The notes beneath the pieces were generated by a model that was not told where the DNA came from, ran no database searches, and was given only the letters and a program-made list of their open reading frames with translations. The position numbers and the translations under genes are program-made. This document shows, in pieces, positions 25,117 to 33,770 of a stretch of DNA of 64,000 nucleotides. The DNA comes from CBDCUI01 sp965223115 (GTDB lineage: Bacteria; Pseudomonadota; Gammaproteobacteria; UBA4575), in NCBI GenBank assembly GCA_965223115.1, contig OZ244982.1, forward strand, positions 620,001 to 684,000. The letters are read 5' to 3'. How positions within the stretch are numbered: position 1 is the first letter of the stretch; every line of letters begins with the position of its first letter.

Positions 25117-27318
25117 ATGCCTCACCAGGCAGAAACAAACACAGATATAGATACTGGCCTTGCATGCTTAGTGTTGCTGGCTAAATATTTTGGTCTGCCA
25201 GCAGATGCTGATCAATTAAAGCGTCAATATGGTGAAGGTGGCAAGCATTTTGATCAAGAAAACATTCTACGCACTTCTAAAAAGTTAGGGTTTAAAGCCA
25301 AGTCTATTCGCACAGATTGGTCAAGGCTTGCAAAATTAACACTACCGGCAATAGCAGTTTATGAGAACGGACAGTTTTTTGTTTTGGCTAAAGTGACAGA
25401 AGATAAAGTTCTTATCCAAGATCCACTTGAAAAAAGGCCATTAAGTTTACCAAGAGAGGTATTTGAAAACGCATGGAGCGGTAAATTGTTGTTACTTACA
25501 CATCGAGCGCATTTAATCGGTGAACAAAGAAAGTTTGATTTTACTTGGTTTATTCCAGCTATCATTAAATACCGTAAACTACTTAGTGAAGTACTTCTGG
25601 CTTCTTTTTTTCTGCAGGTTTTTGCATTAATTACACCACTTTTCTTTCAAGTCGTCATTGATAAAGTACTTGTACACAGAGGCCTAACCACCTTGGATGT
25701 GCTTGCCATCGGTTTGTTAGTGGTGTCTTTGTTTGAAGTAGTACTAGGGGCATTACGCACTTATTTATTCTCACATACAACCAATCGCATAGATATTGAA
25801 CTGGGCGCAGGCCTGTTTCGTCACCTTGCCTCATTGCCTTTAAGTTATTTTGAAAACAGACGAGTAGGTGACAGTGTTGCACGTGTACGAGAGTTGGAAA
25901 ACATTCGTAATTTTCTAACCGGTTCAACGGTTACGGTTGTAATTGATTTCTTTTTCACATTTGTATTTTTAGGGGTTATGTACTACTACAGTCCATTATT
26001 GACTTATATCGTGCTGGCAACGATTCCGTTCTACATTCTACTTTCAGCCTACATTACACCAATACTAAGAAAGCGCTTACACGATAAATTCAATCGTGGT
26101 GCTGAAAACCAAGCCTTCTTAGTGGAATCGATCACAGGTGTGGAAACCATTAAAGCCCTGGCTGTAGAACCGCAAATGCAACGCAAGTGGGAAAGCCAAT
26201 TAGCCGAATATGTAAAGTCATCTTTTAAAGCGACCAATCTAGGTAACATTGCAGGTCAAGTAGCCCAGTTTATAAACAAGGTCATGATTGTGCTGATTTT
26301 ATGGTTTGGTGCACGTTTAGTAATCACGGGGCAACTTTCAGTGGGTCAACTGGTTGCATTTAATATGTTGGCAGGAAGATTAAGTGGGCCCATTTTAAGA
26401 ATCGTACAGCTTTGGCAAGATTTTCAGCAAGCCGGTATCTCTGTGCAACGCTTGGCTGATATTCTTAATACAAAACCTGAACCTCAATACAACCCCAATC
26501 GTTCCTCATTGCCTGATTTACAAGGCAAAGTAAATTTCGATCATGTAAGTTTTCGCTATCAACCCGATGCTTCATTGGTACTTCAAGATATTAATTTGGA
26601 AATTAATTCAGGCGAAGTGGTTGGCATTGTCGGTCGTTCTGGGTCCGGTAAAAGCACGTTAACCAAACTAATACAACGTATGTATGTGCCTGAAGCAGGG
26701 CGTGTGCTGGTAGATGGTGTCGATCTCGCGTTAGTGGAACCGATGTGGTTAAGGAGGAATATTGGTGTTGTGTTGCAAGAAAACTATTTGTTTAATCGAA
26801 GTGTGCGTGACAATATTGCCTTGGCCGATCCAGGTATCGATATGCAGCATGTAATAAAAGTTTCACAAGCTGCCGGCGCACATGATTTTATTCTAGAGCT
26901 GCCAGAAGGATACGACACGTTAGTTGGTGAACATGGCAGTAATTTATCTGGAGGGCAACGGCAGCGCATCGCGATCGCCAGAGCGCTTATTACCAATCCG
27001 CGAATTTTAATTTTTGATGAAGCTACGAGCGCATTGGATTATGAATCTGAACGCATTATTCAACAAAACATGCAAATCATCTGTAAAGACCGAACCGTGT
27101 TCATCATTGCGCACCGCATTAGCACGGTTAGAAATGTAGATCGAATCATTGTGCTGGATAAGGGCAAAATTGAAGAAATAGGTTCGCATGTAGAATTGCT
27201 GGTAAAAAATGGTTTATATGCTTACTTACATGGATTACAGAATGAACAAAAAGAAAATCCTAAACCAGCAGAAAATATTTCTTACTCCTGGCAAATGAAT
27301 ACGCCAACAGAAACATAA
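25117..27318 (+). CDS. Type I secretion ABC transporter (HlyB/RtxB-like)
   Basis: A 733-residue exporter for RTX proteins. The N-terminal C39-peptidase-like domain (about 1-140) has Thr where the catalytic Cys would be (DTGLACLVLLAKYFG), as in non-proteolytic HlyB-type domains that bind substrate instead of cutting it. A six-span membrane domain (about 155-440) precedes an ATPase domain (Walker A GRSGSGKST, signature LSGGQRQR, Walker B ILIFDEATSALD, switch His in IAHRIST). It is followed 19 bp later by the HlyD-like adaptor. No TolC-type outer-membrane component is in the window. Its likely cargo is the set of RTX proteins at 31831-47048. Confidence 0.93.
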   Translation: MPHQAETNTDIDTGLACLVLLAKYFGLPADADQLKRQYGEGGKHFDQENILRTSKKLGFKAKSIRTDWSRLAKLTLPAIAVYENGQFFVLAKVTEDKVLIQDPLEKRPLSLPREVFENAWSGKLLLLTHRAHLIGEQRKFDFTWFIPAIIKYRKLLSEVLLASFFLQVFALITPLFFQVVIDKVLVHRGLTTLDVLAIGLLVVSLFEVVLGALRTYLFSHTTNRIDIELGAGLFRHLASLPLSYFENRRVGDSVARVRELENIRNFLTGSTVTVVIDFFFTFVFLGVMYYYSPLLTYIVLATIPFYILLSAYITPILRKRLHDKFNRGAENQAFLVESITGVETIKALAVEPQMQRKWESQLAEYVKSSFKATNLGNIAGQVAQFINKVMIVLILWFGARLVITGQLSVGQLVAFNMLAGRLSGPILRIVQLWQDFQQAGISVQRLADILNTKPEPQYNPNRSSLPDLQGKVNFDHVSFRYQPDASLVLQDINLEINSGEVVGIVGRSGSGKSTLTKLIQRMYVPEAGRVLVDGVDLALVEPMWLRRNIGVVLQENYLFNRSVRDNIALADPGIDMQHVIKVSQAAGAHDFILELPEGYDTLVGEHGSNLSGGQRQRIAIARALITNPRILIFDEATSALDYESERIIQQNMQIICKDRTVFIIAHRISTVRNVDRIIVLDKGKIEEIGSHVELLVKNGLYAYLHGLQNEQKENPKPAENISYSWQMNTPTET

Positions 27319-27337
27319 ATAAAAAATAATAATCTTT

Positions 27338-28744
27338 ATGAGCACCTTATATCGACATTTACAAGTACTAGCGGCAAGTTGGAAACATCGAAAGTCTTTA
27401 AACCACGAAGAACGTAAGCTGCATGAAATTGAATTTTTACCTGCAGCATTAGAAGTGCAACAAACTCCGCCTTCGCCGGTTGGCAGAGCTATTTCCTATA
27501 TTGTTATTTTATTTTTTGTAATTGCAGTGGCATGGGCCTGCATTGGTAAAGTCGATATTGTTGCTGTTGCACAAGGCAAGATTATCCCAACCGGGAAAAG
27601 CAAAATTATTCAACCGATTGAATTAGGAAAGGTCATTGCGATTCACGTGCATGAAGGACAGATCGTTAAAAAAGGGGATCTGCTTATAGAGTTAGATTCC
27701 ACTTCAATGAAAGCCGATGTCGAGCGATTGGAAGCAGAGTTGCAAATGGCTGTGGCTAGTCGTGAACGCACGATTGCATGGTTTAAAACGTTACATGCTA
27801 ATTCACATTCGCCTGACGAACACTATCACGTGTCAAAAAGCATAAAACCATCCATTGCCCAGACACAACGTGATATGTTGAATAGCCAATTTGATGAATA
27901 CATTTCGCGTAAACAAGCGCTAAACAATGAAGTAAAACGTAAACAAGCTGAAAATGCGGTTATTCGAGAAAATATAAAAAAATTAGAAGAAGTAATTCCT
28001 CTTATCACAGAACGTGTTACTTCTTATCAAAAGCTATCAGAAGCAAACTTAGTAGCACGCAATGACCTTAGTGAATTAGAACAAGAACGAATAGAGCACG
28101 TACAAGATTTGGCTGCGTTCAAAAGCCAATTGCAAGAATCTCAACAGGCCATCCAGCAAGCTAAAGCCCAATTAGATGCACTGAAAGCAGAGTTTAAAAA
28201 AAACATCTATCAAGAAAAGGCCCAGCTTGAAACCCAAGTTGCCTCACTTGAAAAAGAACTCATTAAGGCCACAATGCGTAAAAACTTACAGCGCATCACT
28301 ACACCTGTAGATGGCGTTGTGCAACAACTTGCTATCCATACTGTGGGTGGCGTAGTGACACCTGCACAAGAACTTATGGTAATTGTACCAGATCAACAAC
28401 AACTTGAAGCCGAAGTGTTTATAGAAAACAAAGACATAGGCTTTGTTGAAGAACACCACCAAGCTGAAGTAAAAGTGGATGCTTTCCCATTTACAAAATA
28501 CGGTACGATTGATGGGAAAATATTAAACATTTCAAACGACGCGATAGAAAATGAACGGCTAGGGTGGGTGTTTTTATCTCGTGTTGAATTAGAAAAAAAT
28601 AAAATTAAAGTAGGAGAAAAGCTTGTAAACATTATGCCTGGTATGTCTGTTACAGTAGAGGTGAAAACAGGCAAACGCAGGCTAATAGAATTTTTTCTAA
28701 GTCCGCTGTTGCGCTATAAACAAGAAAGCGCAAAAGAAAGATAA
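27338..28744 (+). CDS. HlyD-family membrane fusion protein
   Basis: A 468-residue periplasmic adaptor. Cytoplasmic N-terminus, one membrane span (about 50-70, YIVILFFVIAVAWACIG), lipoyl-like half-motifs, a long helical hairpin (about 130-320, Glu/Lys/Gln-rich) and a C-terminal beta domain ending FFLSPLLRYKQESAKER. It bridges the ABC transporter to an outer-membrane channel. A diverged copy of its last ~48 residues reappears at 36709-36858, so a second hlyD once stood in this locus. Confidence 0.93.
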   Translation: MSTLYRHLQVLAASWKHRKSLNHEERKLHEIEFLPAALEVQQTPPSPVGRAISYIVILFFVIAVAWACIGKVDIVAVAQGKIIPTGKSKIIQPIELGKVIAIHVHEGQIVKKGDLLIELDSTSMKADVERLEAELQMAVASRERTIAWFKTLHANSHSPDEHYHVSKSIKPSIAQTQRDMLNSQFDEYISRKQALNNEVKRKQAENAVIRENIKKLEEVIPLITERVTSYQKLSEANLVARNDLSELEQERIEHVQDLAAFKSQLQESQQAIQQAKAQLDALKAEFKKNIYQEKAQLETQVASLEKELIKATMRKNLQRITTPVDGVVQQLAIHTVGGVVTPAQELMVIVPDQQQLEAEVFIENKDIGFVEEHHQAEVKVDAFPFTKYGTIDGKILNISNDAIENERLGWVFLSRVELEKNKIKVGEKLVNIMPGMSVTVEVKTGKRRLIEFFLSPLLRYKQESAKER

Positions 28745-28821
28745 CTTAACTCATTGTAAATATATTACTATCTTCAAACCTGAAGTATTAAATATACAAC
28801 TAAATATTAATACAGTGTAGT

Positions 28822-30078
28822 TTATAAATCTTCTAATGCGAAAGGATTTAAAAATTGGCGCTTCCAAAAATATCTTTTTTCAACTTCAGTTAGCTCCACT
28901 TCATCGCAAATCTCGTTCCAGTTAGATTCTATTATTTGCTTTTGATTTTCAAAAATTTCATATGCATCGGCATTTGAAAGCAAAAAATAATTTGCAACAT
29001 TTAAACAATGCTTTATTTGGCTCAAATTAATATCACCAACGATATTCATAGCTTGTGAGGCAATATTCCCAGTGCGACTTTGTGGACAAATATCGTAAGC
29101 AGGGGTGAGAACAAGATTTACACCATCCCAAAAAGCTGCATGGTTACGCGCGTGATCATCCGTATTACCGCATAAAATATTGAATACCATTCGAGAGAAT
29201 AATTCTTTTAAAGTTTTTTTTGGTTCAACAAATCGGGTTCTAATTAGTTCAGCAAGTTGAGTATAGCTTGCATATCGCGCCATTATTTCATCCAGTCCCA
29301 ATAATGTAAGCGAAGAAAGAACAATTTTTCGCTGCCATCCGGATGTTTTTTTCTCTCGGTCAAAGCGCTTAATCAGCAATATATCTTTCTTTGCTGCTTT
29401 AACTGATTTCACCTGCGCAACGTTCAAACCTATTCGCTTTGCAAGACGCATCGCAAGATACTCTGTCTTCACAGTATTATAAAGGTCAGAAGATAATGGA
29501 AATTTTGCCACGTACTTTACATTCTCTTCCTCAATCATCGCTTTTGGTCTAGCACCACCGATAGAACTACCATGAAACAAAGCCTGATCAATCTCTGCAT
29601 CAAGTGGAATTCCTTGTTCAACTTTATCCGCAGATTCAAGTAATTGTTCAAGTGTTACATCATTGCTAGTTCTTGGAACATATTCAGAAGAAGAATGTTG
29701 AAAATCCAGTGCGCCTATACGGTCAGAACCTGATTCAAGTAAATAAGTAATTTCATCTAAATTTGCAGTATCAATTTGATTATCTACATGACCGAGCATT
29801 TTATTAATAATGACGCGGCGCCCCCAAGCATCAGGAGCAGCGTCACGAATACAACCTGGAATAGTTAATCCTGGTAACAAAGGAAGTAAGCCATTTCGCA
29901 AGGGCAGTTCTGTATCATATATGGGTATTGCAGGGGCTTTATTTTGAGTGCGTGCTAAGTAACTTTTGCCGTAATTAAATAGATACTGATCTGCTTCTTT
30001 TTGTAACTTTCCACAAACAACAGGCTCAGTTTGATTTGGCAACCAAATCCACACGAAGGCTTCTGATTTAGAAGTCAT
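28822..30078 (-). CDS. HipA-family toxin kinase
   Basis: A 418-residue HipA-like Ser/Thr kinase. Visible features are the GSSIGGARPKAM loop, VAKFPLSSD with the ATP-binding Lys, the catalytic GNTDDHARNHAAFW and the metal-binding AYDICPQ. In known systems HipA phosphorylates a tRNA synthetase or another target and halts growth. It overlaps the upstream HTH antitoxin gene by 11 bp. The module is inserted on the opposite strand between hlyD and the RTX cassettes. Confidence 0.88.
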   Translation of the reverse strand: MTSKSEAFVWIWLPNQTEPVVCGKLQKEADQYLFNYGKSYLARTQNKAPAIPIYDTELPLRNGLLPLLPGLTIPGCIRDAAPDAWGRRVIINKMLGHVDNQIDTANLDEITYLLESGSDRIGALDFQHSSSEYVPRTSNDVTLEQLLESADKVEQGIPLDAEIDQALFHGSSIGGARPKAMIEEENVKYVAKFPLSSDLYNTVKTEYLAMRLAKRIGLNVAQVKSVKAAKKDILLIKRFDREKKTSGWQRKIVLSSLTLLGLDEIMARYASYTQLAELIRTRFVEPKKTLKELFSRMVFNILCGNTDDHARNHAAFWDGVNLVLTPAYDICPQSRTGNIASQAMNIVGDINLSQIKHCLNVANYFLLSNADAYEIFENQKQIIESNWNEICDEVELTEVEKRYFWKRQFLNPFALEDL

Positions 30079-30406
30079 CGTCTATTGGCTTTTCGCTTTT
30101 ACGTACTCGCATGGGTAGAAGCGATAATTTTTCTTTTGTTAGACGTAATTCTTTGCTTATATTCTCTTCGTCAGCATCAAACAGTTTTACTCCTGCTAAG
30201 GTAGCTACTTCAAATACAGCGCCTACAGAGCACTTAGGGTCGCCTTTTTCTATACGCCACAAAAGATCTCTTGAAATACCCGCCCGCTCTGCTAATTCTT
30301 TCGCCGTAATCTTATGCTCTTTTCGTGCGGTACGAATAAGTGCGGACATAAGTGCTAGCGACTTCTTTGTATAAGCTGAATAAGTGTAGGATGCTTTCTT
30401 CACCAT
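30068..30406 (-). CDS. XRE/HipB-like antitoxin and repressor
   Basis: About 112 residues from the Met at 30406, with a helix-turn-helix (ITAKELAERAGISRDLLWRIEKGD) and a C-terminal tail long enough to contact the toxin. The frame is open to an ATG at 30463, but that extension would overlap two near-identical 17-bp repeats that look like the operator, so I choose the internal start. It probably neutralises the adjacent HipA-like toxin and represses the operon. Confidence 0.83.
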   Translation of the reverse strand: MVKKASYTYSAYTKKSLALMSALIRTARKEHKITAKELAERAGISRDLLWRIEKGDPKCSVGAVFEVATLAGVKLFDADEENISKELRLTKEKLSLLPMRVRKSEKPIDDDF

Positions 30407-30411
30407 ATTTA

Positions 30412-30459
30412 AATGTATTATATATAAGTGTTTATATAAGTTAATGTAATATATATAAG
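30412..30459 (-). promoter_or_regulatory. Candidate operator of the hipBA-like operon
   Basis: Two direct 17-mers, AATGTATTATATATAAG (30412-30428) and AATGTAATATATATAAG (30443-30459), differ at one base and are 31 bp apart, close to three helical turns. They sit just upstream of the chosen antitoxin start, where a HipB-type repressor would bind. Confidence 0.5.
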
Positions 30460-30836
30460 ACATTATAGCATTAAGGTAAGAAATATCAAAATATTTTGTT
30501 AATTAACCCAATAAAAATAAGGAAAATCGCAAGGAATTAGGCTTAGAAAGAGGTGCTATACAATAACTTTAGATATTATCTTGGCTTGTTTAATCGACTT
30601 ATCATTGTTTCTCTATTCACTTCAGCTCATCACATTTGTAGTTCTGGTGAAGTGATTGAGCTGCACTACATTTATTGACTCAGCCAGACTATAAAGTGAA
30701 CATCACAAAGAAAGTAAAAGAATCAATATTAAGACGTTATGCAAAATGTCATTAGAATTCATCAAAACAGGTTGTCTTAATGAAATAAAGAAATGCATGT
30801 AATTTCAAATAAAGTTAGATTAGAATTTTAGCTCAA
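30460..30836. other. Intergenic region upstream of RTX cassette 1
   Basis: No gene recognised. A near-perfect inverted repeat (30623-30633 with 30652-30663, CAGCTCATCAC / GTGATTGAGCTG) could form a hairpin. Sequence just before 30837 is recognisably related to the region before cassette 2 (a shared TGAAATAAA stretch), so the duplicated unit starts upstream of the identical block. Confidence 0.45.
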
Positions 30837-31082
30837 CAAAGACATGCAATAGGTTGGTGCATAACTCAAGCAAATTGCATACCTGTATTCACTAGCACAA
30901 AGGGGACTCGTAAAAGTGACAGTACAAGCCAATCAAGCCATTTCAGATGAAGTGCTCACGCCACAACTAAAATCAACACCAATTACAAATGGTAAAGCTA
31001 AGCCATCAGAAACCCAGCAACAAAAAGGCATAACCTTAAGCCCAGAGCAACTCCAAGTACTGGTGCTGCAGCAACTTAATCA
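30837..31082 (+). repeat. 246-bp block shared by cassettes 1 and 2, copy 1
   Basis: Apparently identical by eye to 33387-33632. It covers a ~79-base leader plus the first ~55 codons of the coiled-coil protein gene. Beyond it the two genes differ mainly at synonymous sites. The leader contains ATGCAAT...ATTGCAT and AGGT...ACCT pairings that cross each other, so a pseudoknot or two alternative folds are possible. Confidence 0.8.
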
Positions 31083-31215
31083 CGTCAATACCAAGAAAGA
31101 TGAATTAACGATTGCGATTAAAAACCTAAGTGATCTTGCAACGCAACTAGGACAGATTTGTGCACAACAAAACAAAGTGATGCAAGACATGAAAAAGAGT
31201 GCAGAGAAGAAATAA
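30916..31215 (+). CDS. Small coiled-coil protein, RTX cassette 1
   Basis: A 99-residue protein with a GTG start. The N-terminal half is polar and probably disordered; the C-terminal half (about 45-95) is a heptad-rich helix (LQVLVLQQLNHVNTKKDELT, IKNLSDLATQLGQICAQQNK). Two paralogues occur at 33466 and 37077, each first in a trio with a membrane protein and an RTX protein. No known family is recognised. The fixed position and conserved coiled coil suggest an accessory for RTX folding, targeting or secretion. Confidence 0.75.
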   Translation: MTVQANQAISDEVLTPQLKSTPITNGKAKPSETQQQKGITLSPEQLQVLVLQQLNHVNTKKDELTIAIKNLSDLATQLGQICAQQNKVMQDMKKSAEKK

Positions 31216-31241
31216 TTAAACATAAGAGTTAGTAATTAATA

Positions 31242-31811
31242 ATGGGATTTTTTATAATACTAGGATTTCTGCTCTACATAACAATAGCAATAATCATAGC
31301 TATATTTGTTCCAGGTTGGAAATATAAAGCCTTGGTGTTACTTATTTTTGTTTTAATTCCTACGTGGGATATACCGTTAGGGCTTTGGGAACTGAACCGT
31401 TTATGTAACAAAGAAGGTGGTCAGTTTATATATGAAAAAGTTGCATTGTCAGAAGAGTATTTTCTAAAAGCAGGGGAATACAATGGACAAACAGGAAAGC
31501 CGGCCAAGGGAGGAGAGTTAGATTATGGGCGTCTTGTGGAAGACTATAAATTAGACCTTTCTATACAGGCCTCAGACATCAGTAGTATTTGTTTAATTGA
31601 TAGGCGTGAAAGTATTATTTCCGCAATAGAAACTGGGGAAGTATTAGGTAAGGCAACTGGATTTTTATTGGAAGGCTGCTGGTTTAAAAATTGGGCGGTA
31701 AGTAATTTTGCTCCTCCAAGTGTATCTAAATTCTGTCCAGAAGAATCTGAGCCTGGTAAAAGTGAGCCGTATTTTTTTAACATTGAAAAAAAAATATTTT
31801 TAAAAAAATAA
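31242..31811 (+). CDS. Two-span membrane protein, RTX cassette 1
   Basis: A 189-residue protein with two N-terminal hydrophobic spans (about 3-24 and 29-47) followed by the motif PTWDIPLGLWELNRLC and a ~130-residue domain with spaced Cys residues (LC, ICLID, EGCWFKNWA, KFCP). It is a clear paralogue of 33771-34340. It lies between the coiled-coil gene and a truncated copy of the RTX hydrolase. Possibly a cognate immunity or tethering protein for the RTX hydrolase; the function is unproven and no family is recognised. Confidence 0.7.
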   Translation: MGFFIILGFLLYITIAIIIAIFVPGWKYKALVLLIFVLIPTWDIPLGLWELNRLCNKEGGQFIYEKVALSEEYFLKAGEYNGQTGKPAKGGELDYGRLVEDYKLDLSIQASDISSICLIDRRESIISAIETGEVLGKATGFLLEGCWFKNWAVSNFAPPSVSKFCPEESEPGKSEPYFFNIEKKIFLKK

Positions 31812-31830
31812 ATAATAAGAGGTTGGTGGT

Positions 31831-32154
31831 ATGAATAGTATTTTTCAAGCGTGGTCAATGCAAGCACAAGTAGCAAGAGCTGCTTATGCTAATATAGTAA
31901 GCACTGCTAATGTACAAGCACAAATTGATGCATTAAAAAATGCAGGTATGTCTGATCAGCAGGCGAGATTATTTTTAGGCCTAGATTCAAATGGTCAAGT
32001 ACAACTTGATAAAGGATTTGAAATTCTCTCAGACACATTTTCAGAAATCCCTGAGCCTGGCAGGATATTTGATAGTGGGTTTTCGGCAACTTTTTTAAGA
32101 GACCGTTCTGTAAATGAAATTACACTCGCGGTTAGGGGGACAGAGTTAGAGTAA
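31831..32154 (+). CDS. Truncated N-terminal fragment of an RTX hydrolase, cassette 1
   Basis: A 107-residue product matching the first ~115 residues of the cassette 2 RTX hydrolase (SEIPEPGRIFDSGFSATF, RDRSVNEITLAVRGTE) and stopping just after AVRGTE. The lipase active site, RTX repeats and secretion signal are all missing. DNA similarity to cassette 2 ends abruptly at 32147. A short stem CTGCCC/GGGCAG (32156-32176) follows the stop. Most likely a deletion remnant; a role as a small decoy or accessory cannot be excluded. Confidence 0.7.
   Translation: MNSIFQAWSMQAQVARAAYANIVSTANVQAQIDALKNAGMSDQQARLFLGLDSNGQVQLDKGFEILSDTFSEIPEPGRIFDSGFSATFLRDRSVNEITLAVRGTELE
32012..32147 (+). repeat. 136-bp block shared by cassettes 1 and 2, copy 1
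   Basis: Nearly identical (about four differences by eye) to 34564-34699. It encodes the GFEIL-to-AVRGTE segment of the RTX hydrolase. Similarity stops sharply at the truncation point of cassette 1. Confidence 0.75.
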
Positions 32155-32332
32155 ACTGCCCAAGTTTACCGGGCAGATTAGTGTCGATATATCCTCATAT
32201 CTTTATCATAGATAATGGTAACGTACTTAATGCCATATGTAAGAGTAAGACCAAAACCAAAACAGGGCTTATATTCCTATTATTTCGTAAAAATATTCCA
32301 AATATTCAAACACTTAACACTTACATTCAGAA

Positions 32333-32386
32333 TTAGCTATATTAGCTATATTAGCTAACTTGACTATTTTCGCTATATTAGCTATA
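32333..32386 (+). promoter_or_regulatory. Tandem 9-bp repeats upstream of the toxin-antitoxin pair
   Basis: TTAGCTATA occurs at 32333, 32342 and (as TTAGCTAAC) 32351, and again at 32378. The spacing and the position just before the antitoxin ribosome-binding site (GGAG at 32398) fit an operator bound cooperatively by the Phd-type antitoxin. Confidence 0.55.
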
Positions 32387-32408
32387 TTTTCAATATAGGA
32401 GAATAGCG

Positions 32409-32669
32409 ATGAGCAAAAACGTATCCTCAACAGAATTTCAGAATCAGGCAGGCCGTTATATCGAAGAAGCTGCCAAAGCACCGGTTTTCATAACAAAATA
32501 TCAAAGACGGGCACGTGTATTACTTGATATAGATGAATATGAACGTTTAAAAAGTCTTGATACAAGGCAAGCGTTCTATCCACACGAACTTAACGATGAC
32601 ATCAAAGCAGAGCTAGATAAAGGTTATCAAGGAGAATCCACCCCAGACATCGAATACCTAGCAAAGTAA
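32409..32669 (+). CDS. Phd/YefM-family antitoxin
   Basis: An 86-residue protein with the Phd/YefM N-terminal pattern (VSSTEFQNQAGRYIEEAAKA, VFITKYQRRARVLLDIDEYERL), which forms the DNA-binding dimer, and a C-terminal acidic tail for toxin binding. It is followed four bases later by a PemK/MazF-like toxin. Good RBS GGAGAATAGCG. Inserted beside the truncated RTX cassette 1. Confidence 0.85.
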   Translation: MSKNVSSTEFQNQAGRYIEEAAKAPVFITKYQRRARVLLDIDEYERLKSLDTRQAFYPHELNDDIKAELDKGYQGESTPDIEYLAK

Positions 32670-32673
32670 TTCG

Positions 32674-33117
32674 GTGTCTATAGAACCAAAACCAGGCCTA
32701 GTCATCCGGTATGATTTTCTATGGAAAGAGGAAAGTCTTGCAGGAGTAGAGCAGGGGCGTAAAGACCGCCCTTGTGCAATCATCTTAACGACAAAACCTA
32801 AAGACGATGGCAGCATGGATGTTGTGCTGTGTCCTATAACTCATTCACCTATACAAGACGGTGAAACCGGATTAGAAATTCCGGTAAAACTTGTTAGACA
32901 TTTAAGACTTGATGGTGAATGTTCATTTATAAAAACTCACCAGGTTAATACTCTAAACTGGCCACCAAGCCGATTGCCGTATGGCGTATCACTGGCCTTT
33001 AAAAATCAATGGAGTTTTGGAATATTACCGCAAAGTTTTGCTATTCAAGTATTTGAACAAGTCAAAACAAACTCTAAAAATAAAAGATTGATGAATACAC
33101 TACGTAAAGATGAATAA
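32674..33117 (+). CDS. PemK/MazF-like toxin
   Basis: A 147-residue protein with a GTG start. The N-terminal PKPGLVIRYDFLW, then GRKDRPCAIILTT and VVLCPITHSP, resemble the PemK/MazF mRNA-interferase barrel; HLRLDGECSFIKTHQVNTLNW fits the later strands. It is longer than MazF (about 110). Pairing with a Phd-type rather than MazE-type antitoxin is a known mix-and-match arrangement. Growth inhibition by RNA cleavage is inferred from the fold. Confidence 0.78.
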   Translation: MSIEPKPGLVIRYDFLWKEESLAGVEQGRKDRPCAIILTTKPKDDGSMDVVLCPITHSPIQDGETGLEIPVKLVRHLRLDGECSFIKTHQVNTLNWPPSRLPYGVSLAFKNQWSFGILPQSFAIQVFEQVKTNSKNKRLMNTLRKDE

Positions 33118-33465
33118 TATATTCACTTACTATGGAAGTGGCTTAAAAGTGCTTCGTTGAAAAGGCAGCGAACAAACGAACAAAAAAGAAAAAGGTCTCA
33201 AGGCCCTTTATAGAATTTACAACAACACATTAAATTAAAAAATGAAGGGAAGAGAAAGTAGAAAACTATATTCGTCAACCTTTAGACACGATGATTATTA
33301 TTACAAAATAAATGAAAACAGATTGCCTTAATGAAATAAAAAAATATTTATAATATCAATAGAAATAGGTTACAATATTAAACAAGCAAAGACATGCAAT
33401 AGGTTGGTGCATAACTCAAGCAAATTGCATACCTGTATTCACTAGCACAAAGGGGACTCGTAAAA
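33118..33465. other. Region between the toxin-antitoxin pair and cassette 2
   Basis: No gene seen in 33118-33386. From about 33300 the sequence is a diverged relative of that upstream of cassette 1. From 33387 it is the near-identical cassette leader. Confidence 0.5.
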
Positions 33466-33632
33466 GTGACAGTACAAGCCAATCAAGCCATTTCAGATGA
33501 AGTGCTCACGCCACAACTAAAATCAACACCAATTACAAATGGTAAAGCTAAGCCATCAGAAACCCAGCAACAAAAAGGCATAACCTTAAGCCCAGAGCAA
33601 CTCCAAGTACTGGTGCTGCAGCAACTTAATCA
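33387..33632 (+). repeat. 246-bp block shared by cassettes 1 and 2, copy 2
   Basis: Counterpart of 30837-31082, apparently base-for-base identical, covering the leader and the first half of the coiled-coil gene. Confidence 0.8.
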
Positions 33633-33759
33633 AGTGAATGCAAAAAAAGATGAGTTGACGATTGCAATAAAGAATTTAAGTGATCTTGCGACGCAACTAG
33701 GACAGATTTGTGCGCAGCAAAATAAAGTTATTCAAGAAATAAAATCAAAGGAAAATTAA
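33466..33759 (+). CDS. Small coiled-coil protein, RTX cassette 2
   Basis: A 97-residue paralogue of the cassette 1 protein. The first ~55 residues are identical; the rest (VNAKKDELTIAIKNLSDLAT) is nearly identical in protein but differs at many synonymous sites in DNA. This is the footprint expected if gene conversion has homogenised the leader and 5' half only. First gene of a trio with 33771-34340 and the RTX hydrolase. Confidence 0.75.
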   Translation: MTVQANQAISDEVLTPQLKSTPITNGKAKPSETQQQKGITLSPEQLQVLVLQQLNQVNAKKDELTIAIKNLSDLATQLGQICAQQNKVIQEIKSKEN

Positions 33760-33770
33760 AACTAAGTTAA

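Noticed and set aside
25117..25540. Active C39 bacteriocin-processing peptidase at the start of the HlyB-like protein
   Set aside because: The catalytic Cys position is Thr; the domain is of the non-cleaving type.
30460..33400. Insertion sequence flanking the toxin-antitoxin modules
   Set aside because: No transposase frame or terminal inverted repeats were found; the repeats here are cassette duplications.
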